From Paenibacillus sp. FSL K6-1096 (GTDB lineage: Bacteria; Bacillota; Bacilli; Paenibacillales; Paenibacillaceae): a DNA stretch of 64,000 bases. A program made the translations under genes and the position numbers. The first letter of the stretch is position 1. Each line of letters begins with the position of its first letter. This document shows, one piece after another, positions 7,093-15,961 of this stretch. The notes beneath the pieces were generated by a model. It worked only from the letters and a program-made list of their open reading frames with translations. It ran no database searches and was not told the origin of the DNA. The stretch spans positions 620,001-684,000 of the forward strand of contig NZ_CP150274.1 of NCBI RefSeq assembly GCF_037977055.1, given 5' to 3'.

Positions 7093-8634
7093 TTATTTGG
7101 CGTATTCTACAGCACGGGTCTCGCGGATTACCGTAACCTTGATATGACCCGGATAATCCAGCTCACTCTCAATCATCTTCGTAATATCGCGGGCCAGACG
7201 GAAGCTCTCGGCATCATCAATCTTCTCAGGCTGTACCATCACGCGAACCTCGCGGCCCGCTTGAATGGCGTAGGATTTCTCGACGCCCTCGAAGGACTCC
7301 GAAATCTCCTCCAGCTTCTCCAGACGCTTGATGTACGTCTCCAGGGTCTCACGGCGTGCGCCCGGACGTGCAGCCGACAATGCGTCAGCAGCTCCGACCA
7401 GCATCGCAATCACCGATGTAGCCTCGCAATCCCCGTGATGGGAAGCGATACTGTTGATAACCACCGGATGTTCCTTGTACTTCTTCGCCAGTTCGACGCC
7501 AATTTCAACATGCGAACCTTCCACTTCATGATCAAGCGCTTTGCCGATATCATGAAGCAATCCGGCACGTTTTGCAAGCACGATGTCTTCCCCAAGCTCA
7601 CCGGCCATCAGTCCAGTCAGATAAGCAACCTCCATCGAGTGCTTAAGTACGTTCTGACCGTAGCTCGTACGGAATTTCAGGCGGCCCAGAATCTTGATCA
7701 GATCCGGATGCAGGCCATGAACGCCAACCTCGAAGGTAGCTTGTTCACCATACTCACGAATCCGCTCATCAACTTCCTTGCGGGATTTCTCCACCATTTC
7801 TTCAATCCGGGCAGGATGAATGCGGCCATCCGCCACCAGCTTCTCAAGTGCCGTACGGGCCACTTCGCGGCGGATCGGATCGAATCCCGACAGAATAACA
7901 GCTTCCGGCGTATCATCAATAATAAGATCAATCCCGGTAAGAGTCTCCAGTGCACGGATGTTACGGCCCTCACGGCCAATAATCCGGCCCTTCATCTCTT
8001 CATTCGGCAATGTCACTACGGATACCGTAGTTTCCGCCACATGATCGGCTGCACAGCGCTGGATCGCCAAGGTAATGATCTCGCGGGCCTTTTTGTCCGC
8101 GTCCTCTTTGGCCTGCTGTTCAATCTCCTTAATCATCTGGGCGGTTTCGTGACGGACTTCCTGCTCCACATTGCTGAGAATGATACTTCTGGCATCATCG
8201 ATGCTCAGATTGGAGATACGCTCCAGTTCAGTCACCTGATTCTTGTAGATCACATCAATTTGCTGTTGGGTCTCATCGATTCGTTTCTCTTTGTTAGCTA
8301 CCTGCTCTTCTTTTCGCTCAAGCGATTCCATTTTTTTATCCAGCGATTCTTCCTTTTGCAGCAAACGTCTCTCTTGCCGTTGGATTTCATTCCGACGTTC
8401 ACGAGTTTCTTTCTCAGCTTCGGTACGGATTCTGTGAACTTCGTCTTTGGCCTCCAATACCGTTTCCTTCTTCAGCGCCTCAGCCTCTTTCTTCGCGTTC
8501 TCCACGATGACTACGGCTTCCTTCTCTGCGCTTGAAATTTTAGCTTCTGCAAGGGATTTACGAATAAAATAACCGAATCCAAAGAATGCTGCAGCTACAA
8601 CGAGAACGATAATGACCCAGATCAATGGTTCCAT
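7093..8634 (-). CDS. rny: Ribonuclease Y
   Basis: This 513-residue membrane-anchored endoribonuclease initiates mRNA decay. It has an N-terminal transmembrane helix (about residues 3-22), then a long charged coiled coil (about 25-200, rich in Glu/Lys/Arg). A KH domain follows ([17 protein letters not shown], about 220-235), and then an HD domain with [17 protein letters not shown] that binds the catalytic metals. Length and domain order match B. subtilis RNase Y. The start ATG follows gaggaggtgaacag. Upstream lies recX and downstream ymdB, the conserved order. Partners in B. subtilis include RNase J, PNPase and CshA, which are also encoded or mirrored in this window. Confidence 0.97.
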   Translation of the reverse strand: MEPLIWVIIVLVVAAAFFGFGYFIRKSLAEAKISSAEKEAVVIVENAKKEAEALKKETVLEAKDEVHRIRTEAEKETRERRNEIQRQERRLLQKEESLDKKMESLERKEEQVANKEKRIDETQQQIDVIYKNQVTELERISNLSIDDARSIILSNVEQEVRHETAQMIKEIEQQAKEDADKKAREIITLAIQRCAADHVAETTVSVVTLPNEEMKGRIIGREGRNIRALETLTGIDLIIDDTPEAVILSGFDPIRREVARTALEKLVADGRIHPARIEEMVEKSRKEVDERIREYGEQATFEVGVHGLHPDLIKILGRLKFRTSYGQNVLKHSMEVAYLTGLMAGELGEDIVLAKRAGLLHDIGKALDHEVEGSHVEIGVELAKKYKEHPVVINSIASHHGDCEATSVIAMLVGAADALSAARPGARRETLETYIKRLEKLEEISESFEGVEKSYAIQAGREVRVMVQPEKIDDAESFRLARDITKMIESELDYPGHIKVTVIRETRAVEYAK

Positions 8635-8943
8635 CTGTTCACCTCCTCGTTGACATCCTCCAAGGCTCTTCCTCGGGTAAATGTGCAGTTGTTAAACTAT
8701 CCGTTCATCACCATACAAAAAACCGGTAATACACCGATTGCCATACTGCACATGCTGCACATGCACACTGCCCGCCTTATACGGCGTTAACATATTCATA
8801 TGAGTTGTACGTGAACCGGAACACAAGAGTCTGCTTTTTGGGAAGGAAAAAGGATTCTTAGTTTATGCCGATTCATGTTATATTTTATTATTTATAAAAA
8901 GACCTTGTCAAGAGAGTCGATAACCGCTGGAAAGTCAAGCGAA
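8635..8943. other. recX-rny intergenic region
   Basis: There is no open gene here. On the minus strand a short stem (ATCGGT/ACCGGT, 8722-8738) followed by TTTTTT could end recX. Just after it a weak SigA-like pair, TTGTAT-N16-TTTAAC, could start rny. The rest is AT-rich and featureless apart from a local repetition of GCACATG around 8748-8766. Confidence 0.5.
8722..8738 (-). terminator. Possible terminator downstream of recX
   Basis: A six-pair stem with one G-U pair (ATCGGT / ACCGGT), five-base loop and six T residues. It lies about 205 bases beyond the recX stop codon, so it is a weak call. Confidence 0.4.
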
Positions 8944-9678
8944 TCAATCCGGGAAGTACATCTCCTCCTCATCCGGGCCGGAATCCTCCTCTTCCCGCAG
9001 AATTCCGAGCACCCGGCGCACCTGCTCACCGGAGAATCCGCGCCTCATCAGATAGGCTCCCGTCTTGCGCCGTTTATCGGCCGCGTCTCCGCGGAGCAGG
9101 TTCCATTTCTTCCGTCCGGTCTGAAGCGCACTCTCCAGCTCCTGCTCGGGGGTGATCTCCTCCAGTGTCTCAGCAATCAGGGACGGATCGATCCCCTTCT
9201 CGCGCAGCTCCTGGCGAATCCACATCTTCCCCTTGCGCTGGTAGGTCATCCGCTGCTCTGCCCACTGTCTGGCATACAGGGGATCATCCAGCAGACGTTC
9301 ACTCTGCAGACGCAGCAGCACCTCAGATATAACAGTCTCCCCTATTTCCTTCTCTCTTAAACGGCGGGCCATCTCCTGAGTAGTTCTCGGCTTGCGTTCC
9401 AGATATCTCAGCCCTTCCACATAGGCCCGCTGGCGTTCATCGGCTGCCACAATGTCCTCCAGATCAGCCTTCACGAACGTGCTTCCGGTAATCATCCGGT
9501 ACTTAATCATAATATCCTCGTGAACAGTCATGCTATAGGCTCCGAAATGAATCAGATAACGGTAGTTCGACTTCTTCAGGCGCTCTACACGCGTAATTAC
9601 CAGTTCCTCATCATCGGGGAAATCCGCCAGCACCTGCTCCTCCTGTTCCTCCGGTTCAGGATTCAACTGTATAACCAT
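8944..9678 (-). CDS. recX: Regulatory protein RecX
   Basis: This 244-residue protein is at the long end of the Bacillota RecX range. RecX proteins bind RecA filaments and tune recombination and SOS induction. Three-helix RecX repeats are visible: LRYLERKPRTTQEMARRLRE, then DPLYARQWAEQRM, then an arginine-rich repeat ending in RRVLGILREEE. A roughly 90-residue N-terminal extension (VITRVERLKKSNYRYLIHFG and on) is typical of Bacillus-type RecX. The ATG follows aaggagagttacagc. It lies downstream of recA, beyond a recA terminator hairpin, so it may be partly read through. Confidence 0.93.
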   Translation of the reverse strand: MVIQLNPEPEEQEEQVLADFPDDEELVITRVERLKKSNYRYLIHFGAYSMTVHEDIMIKYRMITGSTFVKADLEDIVAADERQRAYVEGLRYLERKPRTTQEMARRLREKEIGETVISEVLLRLQSERLLDDPLYARQWAEQRMTYQRKGKMWIRQELREKGIDPSLIAETLEEITPEQELESALQTGRKKWNLLRGDAADKRRKTGAYLMRRGFSGEQVRRVLGILREEEDSGPDEEEMYFPD

Positions 9679-9749
9679 GCTGTAACTCTCCTTATCACCT
9701 AGACAGAATGCCCATGTATTTATATTAACCTTGCAGCATTAAAAGAAAA

Positions 9750-9777
9750 GCACCCTGTCAAATCCTTAACAGGGCGC
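9750..9777 (-). terminator. Terminator of recA
   Basis: On the minus strand GCgCCCTGT...ACAGGGtGC is followed by TTTTCTTTT, 17 bases beyond the recA stop codon (9794). Confidence 0.8.
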
Positions 9778-9793
9778 TCACTGATCTTATCTT

Positions 9794-10858
9794 CTATTCA
9801 ATCTCCAGCAGCAGCTTCTCTTCTTCCTCCTGCTCAGCGGCAGCCTCCGCTTCAGTTGGTGCAGCAACCAGAGTTGACAAGTTGCTGGCTTCACGGATCT
9901 TGTTCTCGATCAGCAGGGCAACATCCGGATGTTCCTTCAGGAACTGCTTGGAGTTCTCACGGCCCTGACCCAGGCGTTCGCCGTCATAAGAGTACCAGGC
10001 TCCGCTCTTGTTGACGATATCCATCTCGGTTCCGATATCCACCAGGCTTCCCTCTTTGGAAATCCCTTCGCCGTACATGATATCCACATCCGCTTGCTTG
10101 AACGGAGGCGCTACCTTGTTCTTCACAACCTTGATCTTCGTACGGTTACCAACCACATCATTACCCATCTTGATGCTCTCTACACGGCGCACATCCAGCC
10201 GGATGGACGAGTAGAACTTCAGGGCGCGTCCGCCTGGCGTAGTCTCAGGGTTACCGAACATAACACCAATCTTCTCGCGAAGCTGGTTAATGAAGATGGC
10301 AATCGTATTCGATTTGTTGATCGCACCGGACAACTTGCGGAGTGCCTGAGACATCAGGCGGGCCTGCAGACCGACATGGGAATCACCCATATCGCCTTCG
10401 ATTTCAGCCTTCGGTACCAGAGCTGCAACAGAGTCAACTACAATAATGTCTACCGCACCGCTGCGCACCAGCGCTTCGGCAATCTCAAGGGCCTGTTCTC
10501 CCGTATCCGGCTGGGAGAGCAGCAATTCATCAATGTTAACGCCCAGCGCATTCGCATACTTGGGATCAAGCGCATGCTCGGCATCGATGAAGGCAGCTTG
10601 TCCGCCTTGCTTCTGTACTTCAGCGATGGCATGAAGAGCCACCGTTGTCTTACCGGAGGATTCCGGTCCATACACTTCAATAATACGTCCTTTGGGAAGT
10701 CCGCCGATACCCAGTGCAATATCAAGTGCCAAAGATCCGCTAGGTACAACTTCCACTTTCATGTGGGTCGATTCGCCCAGTTTCATAACCGAACCTTTAC
10801 CGAATTGTTTTTCTATTTGACGAAGCGCCATCTCAAGCGCTGCACGACGATCTGACAA
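9794..10858 (-). CDS. recA: Recombinase RecA
   Basis: RecA forms ATP-dependent filaments on single-stranded DNA, drives strand exchange and triggers LexA self-cleavage. The 354-residue sequence carries Walker [10 protein letters not shown] (64-72), Walker B-like [32 protein letters not shown] (loop L2 region), and an acidic C-terminal tail ([13 protein letters not shown]). The start is TTG at 10858 after gaaggaagtgg. Upstream are a SigA-like promoter and an SOS box, so it is expected to be damage-inducible. The upstream gene is cinA, as in many Bacillota. Confidence 0.99.
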   Translation of the reverse strand: MSDRRAALEMALRQIEKQFGKGSVMKLGESTHMKVEVVPSGSLALDIALGIGGLPKGRIIEVYGPESSGKTTVALHAIAEVQKQGGQAAFIDAEHALDPKYANALGVNIDELLLSQPDTGEQALEIAEALVRSGAVDIIVVDSVAALVPKAEIEGDMGDSHVGLQARLMSQALRKLSGAINKSNTIAIFINQLREKIGVMFGNPETTPGGRALKFYSSIRLDVRRVESIKMGNDVVGNRTKIKVVKNKVAPPFKQADVDIMYGEGISKEGSLVDIGTEMDIVNKSGAWYSYDGERLGQGRENSKQFLKEHPDVALLIENKIREASNLSTLVAAPTEAEAAAEQEEEEKLLLEIE

Positions 10859-10889
10859 TCAGACCACTTCCTTCACTGTTTATAGTATT

Positions 10890-10918
10890 ATAATAACGTG
10901 TTTTGAGGGTCTTGCCAA
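10890..10918 (-). promoter_or_regulatory. recA SigA-type promoter
   Basis: On the minus strand TTGGCA (10913-10918), a 17-base spacer and TATTAT (10890-10895). An overlapping TATAAT three bases downstream is an alternative -10. It lies just downstream of the SOS box. Confidence 0.6.
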
Positions 10919-10927
10919 GCATTTTTT

Positions 10928-10941
10928 AGAACATACATTCG
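10928..10941 (-). promoter_or_regulatory. LexA (SOS) box upstream of recA
   Basis: CGAATGTATGTTCT matches the Gram-positive DinR/LexA operator CGAAC-N4-GTTCG at the key GAA...GTTC positions. It sits ten bases upstream of the -35 element, in the expected place for recA control. Confidence 0.8.
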
Positions 10942-11032
10942 TTTTTTTTGAGTTCCGGGATCGGACTTCCTTTTAATGTAAGATTATGCCTCCTTCCAGT
11001 GAAAGCATTCTTATCCATATTTATAAACAAAA

Positions 11033-11062
11033 AACCGCAGCATGATTACTCAAGCCACGGTT
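11033..11062 (-). terminator. Terminator of cinA
   Basis: On the minus strand AACCGtgGC...GCtgCGGTT is followed by TTTTTTG, about 37 bases beyond the cinA stop codon. Confidence 0.75.
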
Positions 11063-11098
11063 CTTCCGCATATCCGAATTATATAACGACCAGAGCGG

Positions 11099-12388
11099 CT
11101 ATTGCAAGGCCGAGCCCTCCAGCGGGGTGGACACCTTGCGCTCCTCCAGGCGGCGCCACAGACGGTACAGCAGCGCCTTGACGGTGCGCAGGCGGATATT
11201 CTCCCGCGTTCCCTTCAGATTCAGCTCATAGACCTCCGTCTTGCAGCCCCGCTCTGCCAGCCCGACAAATACAAGGCCGACAGGCTTGCGCTCCGAATAC
11301 CCCGGTCCGGCTACACCGGTAACCGACAGGCCAAAGTCCGTATCGCCAATCATGCGCACCTGCTCCGCCAGCACCTCGGCCACCTCCCGGCTTACCGCTC
11401 CGGGAGCGTCGGGACCCTCCAGCATGGCGGAAGGCACATTCAGCAGCTTCTTCTTGATGTCATTGGAATAGCAGACAATCCCCCCGGCGAACATGGAGGC
11501 GCTGCCCGGAATATTCGTGATGCTCTCCATGAGCAGACCGCCGGTGCAGCTCTCAGCCGCGCTAAGCGTCAGTCCGGCATCCGCCATCCAGTCCACAATC
11601 AGCTGCTCCAGCGGCACATCAATGTTGGCATAGAGATGCTCCGGCAGAATAGCGGCAATCTTCTTCTCCAGTGCATCAAGCTTAACCATCGCCTCGCGTT
11701 CGGAAGGAGCCTTCGTGGAGATCCGCACGGTTACTTCGCCTTCCTTAGCATAAGGCGCTATAGTCGGATCGCTCTGGCTGCGGATCAGGTCGATCAGCTT
11801 ATCCTCCAGCAGCGATTCGCCAATGCCTGCGAACTTGAGCATCTTCGAGTAGATCGGCATTTCATTCGTAAGGGCATGCTGCTGCAGCCACGGCTTGGCC
11901 TTGTCCGTGAACATCGGCTTCATCTCCCGGGGCGGCCCCGGCAGCACAATGTAATACTTGTCCTGCTCTGCATAGGCAAGTCCGACCGCCAGCCCAATAT
12001 CGTTGGCGAGCGGGGTGGTTCCTTCAATCACCAGGGCCTGCTTGCGGTTATTCTCGGTCATCACAATCTTGCGCTCATCGAAGAAGCGCTGCACATGATC
12101 CATGGCAAGCTGGTCAATATGAAGCGTGCGGCCAAGGGCCGCCGCCAAAGCATCCTTGGTCAGGTCATCCTCGGTCGGACCGATTCCGCCGGTGAACAAT
12201 ATAATATCCGCCCGGCTCCGGGCGATCCCGATTGCCTCCAGCAGACGGTTCTTGTTATCTCCGACCACCGTCTGAAAATACACGTCAATGCCCAAAGCCG
12301 CCAGCTCTGTTGAAAGAAACTGCGCATTGCTGTTCACGATTTGTCCAAGCAGAAGCTCTGTTCCAACCGCAATAATTTCCGCTTTCAT
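11099..12388 (-). CDS. cinA: CinA: competence/damage-inducible protein, NMN amidohydrolase-like
   Basis: This 429-residue two-domain protein has an N-terminal molybdopterin-binding-like domain (GTELLLGQIVNSNAQF near residues 8-23, FTGGIGPTEDDLTKDA near 68). Its C-terminal nicotinamide-nucleotide amidase domain shows LTLSAAESCTGGLL, then GGIVCYSN and VTGVAGPG. The family is linked to NAD recycling (NMN deamidation) and to DNA-uptake regulons. The ATG at 12388, preceded by gaggagag, is preferred over an ATG 14 codons upstream that has no RBS. It lies between pgsA and recA, the conserved arrangement. Confidence 0.95.
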   Translation of the reverse strand: MKAEIIAVGTELLLGQIVNSNAQFLSTELAALGIDVYFQTVVGDNKNRLLEAIGIARSRADIILFTGGIGPTEDDLTKDALAAALGRTLHIDQLAMDHVQRFFDERKIVMTENNRKQALVIEGTTPLANDIGLAVGLAYAEQDKYYIVLPGPPREMKPMFTDKAKPWLQQHALTNEMPIYSKMLKFAGIGESLLEDKLIDLIRSQSDPTIAPYAKEGEVTVRISTKAPSEREAMVKLDALEKKIAAILPEHLYANIDVPLEQLIVDWMADAGLTLSAAESCTGGLLMESITNIPGSASMFAGGIVCYSNDIKKKLLNVPSAMLEGPDAPGAVSREVAEVLAEQVRMIGDTDFGLSVTGVAGPGYSERKPVGLVFVGLAERGCKTEVYELNLKGTRENIRLRTVKALLYRLWRRLEERKVSTPLEGSALQ

Positions 12389-12451
12389 AGCTGGTTCTCT
12401 CCTCTGTGTAGTAAATCTGTAAAATTTCACGCTGTAGCGACTCTTCCGGTC

Positions 12452-13030
12452 CTAAAACTCCAGCAATTCCTTGTTCTTGACGAAATAATCAATGCCTGAA
12501 TAAATCGTAATGAGCGCCGCCGCCCAAATCGCAATATCATCCACAGGGATACTGACGAACTGGAACGGGAAGTTGTTCAGCAGCAGCAGCGAAATGGCGA
12601 CGATCTGGACGACCGTCTTGATCTTGCCCCATTGGCTGGCAGCCACGACCTTCCCTTCCAGCAGTGCCACCTGACGGAGACCAGTCACGGCAAACTCACG
12701 GCTGATGATAACAATGGCAATCCAGGAGTCGCATCTGCCCAGCTCGACCAGCGAGATCAGAACCGCCGAGACCAGCAGCTTGTCCGCGAGCGGATCGAGC
12801 AGCTTCCCGAGATTGGTGACCATGTTGTATTTTCTGGCTATGTAACCGTCAATTCCGTCTGTACTGGCGGCAAGCAGGAAAATAACAGCCGCGACCAGAT
12901 GGTTCACTGACAGCTGAAAGGAGCCCCAATGAATCGGTTCCGGATAGAAGCTGAAATCCACCAGCAGAAAAAACATCATAATCGGGATGAGACAAATACG
13001 CGCTAATGTAATGCGGTTGGGCAAATTCAC
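12452..13030 (-). CDS. pgsA: CDP-diacylglycerol-glycerol-3-phosphate 3-phosphatidyltransferase
   Basis: PgsA makes phosphatidylglycerol phosphate, the first committed step to phosphatidylglycerol, in the cytoplasmic membrane. The 192-residue protein starts with NLPNRITLARICLIPIMMFF. It contains the CDP-alcohol phosphatidyltransferase signature spread over DGIDGYIAR...GKLLDPLADK (about residues 55-80), and several hydrophobic membrane segments. The GTG at 13030 follows aggggaggaacttca and matches the usual N-terminus, while an upstream in-frame ATG (13072) is poorly placed. The gene lies upstream of cinA with a short gap and they are probably co-transcribed. Confidence 0.96.
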   Translation of the reverse strand: MNLPNRITLARICLIPIMMFFLLVDFSFYPEPIHWGSFQLSVNHLVAAVIFLLAASTDGIDGYIARKYNMVTNLGKLLDPLADKLLVSAVLISLVELGRCDSWIAIVIISREFAVTGLRQVALLEGKVVAASQWGKIKTVVQIVAISLLLLNNFPFQFVSIPVDDIAIWAAALITIYSGIDYFVKNKELLEF

Positions 13031-13135
13031 TGAAGTTCCTCCCCTAGTCCATACGAATCCGGTATTCCACATTCTTCTTTAAAACTGCCTACGCTAGTAT
13101 ATTATAGCCACAATTGGGTGTCAAAAAAACAGAAA

Positions 13136-13174
13136 GCACCCCGCAAAGTAAGGGATGTATACACTGCGGGGTAC
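13136..13174 (-). terminator. Terminator of yajQ
   Basis: A ten-base stem (GTACCCCGCA / TGCGGGGTGC, nearly perfect) with a 19-base loop, followed on the minus strand by TTTCTGTTTTTTT. It abuts the yajQ stop codon. Confidence 0.8.
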
Positions 13175-13180
13175 ATAGGC

Positions 13181-13672
13181 TTACTTTAAATTGTTAAACT
13201 GCAGGTCGAGCGGCAAATCAGCTTTGCGCAGAAGCTGGATAATCTGCTGAAGATCATCGCGGCTCTTACCGGTTACCCGGATTGTATCGCCCTGGATCGT
13301 GCTCTTGACCTTCAATTTGGAGTCCCGGATCAGAATGTTGATCTTCTTGGCGTTGTCCTGGTCGATCCCCTGCCGCAGACCCAGACGCTGGCGCACCGTG
13401 CCCAGAGCCGCAGGCTCAATCTTGCCGTAATCCATATTCTTGAGTGTGATTCCACGCTTCACCATCTTGGTCTGAAGAATATCAATCACAGCATTCAGCT
13501 TATATTCGTCCTCAGAGGTGATGATCAGCGCATCCTTCTCCAGCTTGAGGCTGCTCTTGCTGTTCTTGAAGTCAAAGCGGTTCGCGATCTCCTTCTCCGT
13601 CTGATGAACCGCATTGGTCAGCTCCTGCATATCCATCTTGGATACAATATCAAATGAACTCTCTGAACTCAT
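13181..13672 (-). CDS. yajQ: YajQ family cyclic-di-GMP-binding/nucleotide-binding protein
   Basis: This 163-residue protein equals the length of E. coli YajQ and is recognisable from end to end: SSFDIVSKMDMQELTNAVHQ at the start, NRFDFKNSKSS, TLKNMDYGKIEPA, RQGIDQDNAKKI, and GDTIRVTGKSRDDLQ. The family has two RRM-like folds that bind nucleotides, and some members bind cyclic di-GMP. In this organism the ligand is unknown. The ATG at 13672 gives the family-standard N-terminus; the open frame extends a further 77 codons upstream without homologous sequence. It is inserted between pgsA and rodZ, where B. subtilis has no such gene, and has its own terminator. Confidence 0.93.
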   Translation of the reverse strand: MSSESSFDIVSKMDMQELTNAVHQTEKEIANRFDFKNSKSSLKLEKDALIITSEDEYKLNAVIDILQTKMVKRGITLKNMDYGKIEPAALGTVRQRLGLRQGIDQDNAKKINILIRDSKLKVKSTIQGDTIRVTGKSRDDLQQIIQLLRKADLPLDLQFNNLK

Positions 13673-13776
13673 GATTCCACTTCCTTTATCTACAATTAGT
13701 CTGTACCTATTATATGAGATAGGGGCTATGAAGTCTAATACTGGAAAGAGAACGCCGCTTAGGATGCAAAAAAACA

Positions 13777-13799
13777 CGTCTCCCGGCTTCCGGGAGACG
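13777..13799 (-). terminator. Terminator downstream of the small membrane protein gene
   Basis: A perfect ten-base stem CGTCTCCCGG / CCGGGAGACG with a three-base loop, followed on the minus strand by TGTTTTTTT. It lies 13 bp beyond the small gene's stop codon. Confidence 0.88.
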
Positions 13800-13811
13800 C
13801 TCACCTTCCTA

Positions 13812-13973
13812 TTACCTGTTCCGCGCAGGAGCCCGGAACATATCCAGAATCCCCAGCAGAACATGTGCCAGTCCAAAGCCCAGAATGCCATACCCCCAGG
13901 CACTGGGTGTCAAATAATACCCGAGGAGGCTGACAATAATGCCAAGCCCTGTTACGATCCAGCTGACGGTCAT
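13812..13973 (-). CDS. Small hydrophobic membrane protein
   Basis: This 53-residue protein starts MTVSWIVTGLGIIVSLLGYY and has two predicted membrane helices (about residues 4-20 and 27-46) joined by a short polar loop, ending in a basic tail (MFRAPARNR). I do not recognise the family. An ATG at 13973 is preceded by a purine-rich gcgaggtg. A longer version from 14048 is possible but has a weaker start. Its position directly downstream of rodZ, and the strong terminator after it, support a real transcript end here. The function is unknown. Confidence 0.6.
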   Translation of the reverse strand: MTVSWIVTGLGIIVSLLGYYLTPSAWGYGILGFGLAHVLLGILDMFRAPARNR

Positions 13974-14060
13974 GAGAGAATACACCTCGCTTTGGCGAAA
14001 GAACTGTAAATCATTCCTAGGTTCTCCAATCCGCCAAAGACTATACATGTGATCTGTCCG

Positions 14061-15020
14061 CTATTCTCCCGTAGTCCCGCCCTCTGCTGCACCATTCTCC
14101 GGACCGCCGTTACCGGAACCCGAGTTATCCAGCTCCAGAAGCAGGCGTGAAGAGGTCTTGCCGTCAGTGATAACCTGTCCATTCACTGTAATCGCTGTAG
14201 CCGGCGAATACCCCGATTTGATGTACATTCCTTCACTGTCCAGAGTGAAGCTCATATTGTCACCGGCCTTGGTGTTCCCGAAGCTAAGCTTCTCCCCTTT
14301 GGAGTTCTCGCCTTTGTACACTTCAAGCCAGCTGACCCCGGAAGCGGCAATCTCTACCTGGACCTGGCTGCCGGCAGGCGCAGAGACTTTGTAGATCGTA
14401 GTCTTGCCCGATTTGCGGTCCTGGGTAACAGTAACCGATCCGGGAGACGCCGGTGCAGACGGCTCCGGCGTTGCGGAAGGTGCAGTCGTTGGCGTACTCT
14501 CCGCGCCAGCCGTAGCTTCAGGCGCCGAGGTTGCAGCCCCGCCGCCTGCCGCCGTTGGCGAAGCCTGAACCTTGGACGGGTCTTGTGTTGCCGTAGTCAG
14601 GCTGCCGTTATCAGCCTTTTCCGGCTCCGAGTCATTCATCGTTGAAGATGCATATAAATAGATGACCACCAGGATCAGCACAGGGAATGTCCACATGAGC
14701 AGGGTGGGCAGCCACTTGGGGTTCCGCTGTGTTTCGGGCTTGCGGCTGCGCTTCTGAATCACCGTCTCCATGGTGGTATCTACGGGAGCCGCGGGCACAT
14801 TGCCGTGCTCCTCCATCAGCTCGTCCGGGTTAACCCCGACTGCCTCCGCATAGGTTTTGATAAAGGCCCGTACATAAAAGCTGCCCGGAAGCACTTTATA
14901 ATCACCTGCTTCGATGGCCTCCAAATATTTTTTGCGGATCTTTGTTACTTCCTGGACATCATCAAGGCTCATCCCCTTTTGCAGACGCGCCTCTTTCAAA
15001 TGCCGGCCCAGTTCCGACAT
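14061..15020 (-). CDS. rodZ: RodZ-like helix-turn-helix membrane protein (YmfM)
   Basis: This 319-residue protein starts with an XRE-type HTH of about 65 residues (LGRHLKEARLQKGMSLDDVQ). A single membrane helix follows (about 104-124, LPTLLMWTFPVLILVVIYLY), then a Ser/Thr/Pro/Ala-rich extracellular linker (about 125-190). The C-terminal beta-rich DUF4115-type domain contains APAGSQVQVEIAASGVSWLE. RodZ links MreB to the elongation machinery and shapes the cell. The ATG follows gggaggtgatggt. It lies between ymfK and pgsA, as in B. subtilis. Confidence 0.93.
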   Translation of the reverse strand: MSELGRHLKEARLQKGMSLDDVQEVTKIRKKYLEAIEAGDYKVLPGSFYVRAFIKTYAEAVGVNPDELMEEHGNVPAAPVDTTMETVIQKRSRKPETQRNPKWLPTLLMWTFPVLILVVIYLYASSTMNDSEPEKADNGSLTTATQDPSKVQASPTAAGGGAATSAPEATAGAESTPTTAPSATPEPSAPASPGSVTVTQDRKSGKTTIYKVSAPAGSQVQVEIAASGVSWLEVYKGENSKGEKLSFGNTKAGDNMSFTLDSEGMYIKSGYSPATAITVNGQVITDGKTSSRLLLELDNSGSGNGGPENGAAEGGTTGE

Positions 15021-15047
15021 ACCATCACCTCCCAGATTGAGAATATA

Positions 15048-15815
15048 TTAAAGATCATCACTGTAGCTTGTCGTAAACGACTCGTACAAGATCTCTTCGT
15101 TCGGCGCATTGCGCAGCTCGATAATGATATCGAAGTCATCAAACGTATACTCCGATTCACGCACAAAAATGTCCGGATGCTCGATCACCTTGGTGCTCGG
15201 CATACTCATGACATTCTGCAGCAGATTATAGTGCTTCTCATTGGAGCGGATCGTGCTGACAATCCCGTCAATAATGAAGACATTATGCGGGTTCATCTCG
15301 TCTTCAGCCAGCTGGCTGCGGACTGTCTGCCGCAGAAGCGTCGACGAAACAAACGTCCAGCGCTTCATCGCGCAGACGCTGCCGGCAATAATCGATTCGG
15401 TCTTGCCCACCCGGGGCATACCTCGTAGTCCTATAACCTGATTTCCGTCCCTCTTAAACAATTCACCGAGAAAATCCACCAGCAGCCCGAGCTCATCCCG
15501 GGTGAAGCGGAAGGTCTTGCGGTCATCGGAGTCACGGTCAATATATCGTCCATGGCGGACAGCCAGACGGTCCACCAGCCGCGGTGTACGCAGTGCGGTG
15601 ACCGTTATATTATCAACTTTTTTGAGCATCTCGCCCATCAGCATGATCTTATCGTCGTCGCTGGTCTCCAGCAGCATTCCGCGGGTCTTGCCCTCCACAC
15701 CGTTAATGGTCAGAATGTTGACTTCCAGCATCCCCAGCATGGAGGCGATATCGCCAAGCAGACCGGGTCTGTTCTTATGTATCTTATACTCCATATACCA
15801 TTGTTTATATTCCAC
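15048..15815 (-). CDS. ymfK: YmfK family protein: ACT-like domain plus P-loop-like domain (DUF3388)
   Basis: The protein has 255 residues with a GTG start at 15815 (RBS gaggtgcgcaaa). An in-frame ATG 11 codons upstream has a poor RBS. The N-terminal 80 residues look like an ACT regulatory domain (HKNRPGLLGDIASMLGMLEV). The second part contains GMPRVGKTES, a Walker A-like G-x4-GKT, and later NVFIIDGIVSTIRSNEKHYN. The family is conserved next to rodZ/pgsA in Bacillaceae and Paenibacillaceae, but its function is unknown. The combination suggests a ligand-sensing nucleotide-binding protein, which is inference. Confidence 0.85.
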   Translation of the reverse strand: MEYKQWYMEYKIHKNRPGLLGDIASMLGMLEVNILTINGVEGKTRGMLLETSDDDKIMLMGEMLKKVDNITVTALRTPRLVDRLAVRHGRYIDRDSDDRKTFRFTRDELGLLVDFLGELFKRDGNQVIGLRGMPRVGKTESIIAGSVCAMKRWTFVSSTLLRQTVRSQLAEDEMNPHNVFIIDGIVSTIRSNEKHYNLLQNVMSMPSTKVIEHPDIFVRESEYTFDDFDIIIELRNAPNEEILYESFTTSYSDDL

Positions 15816-15930
15816 TTTGCGCACCTCATAGATTCCTTTTCCCTGCATATTGCTCTTAATACACGGGTCATGTTAATGATATATAAAAAAAAATTGAAAG
15901 GCAAGGACACGATTGTAATAATTGCAGAAA

Positions 15931-15949
15931 AGCTCCCGCAGGGGGAGCT
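15931..15949 (-). terminator. Terminator downstream of ymfJ (DUF3243)
   Basis: On the minus strand AGCTCCCCC-TG-CGGGAGCT is followed by TTTTCTGC, 12 bases beyond the ymfJ stop codon. Confidence 0.75.
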
Positions 15950-15961
15950 TGTTCCGCATAC

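Noticed and set aside
6955..8535. 526-codon plus-strand frame opposite rny
   Set aside because: Antisense to the well-supported RNase Y gene and mirrors its coiled coil.
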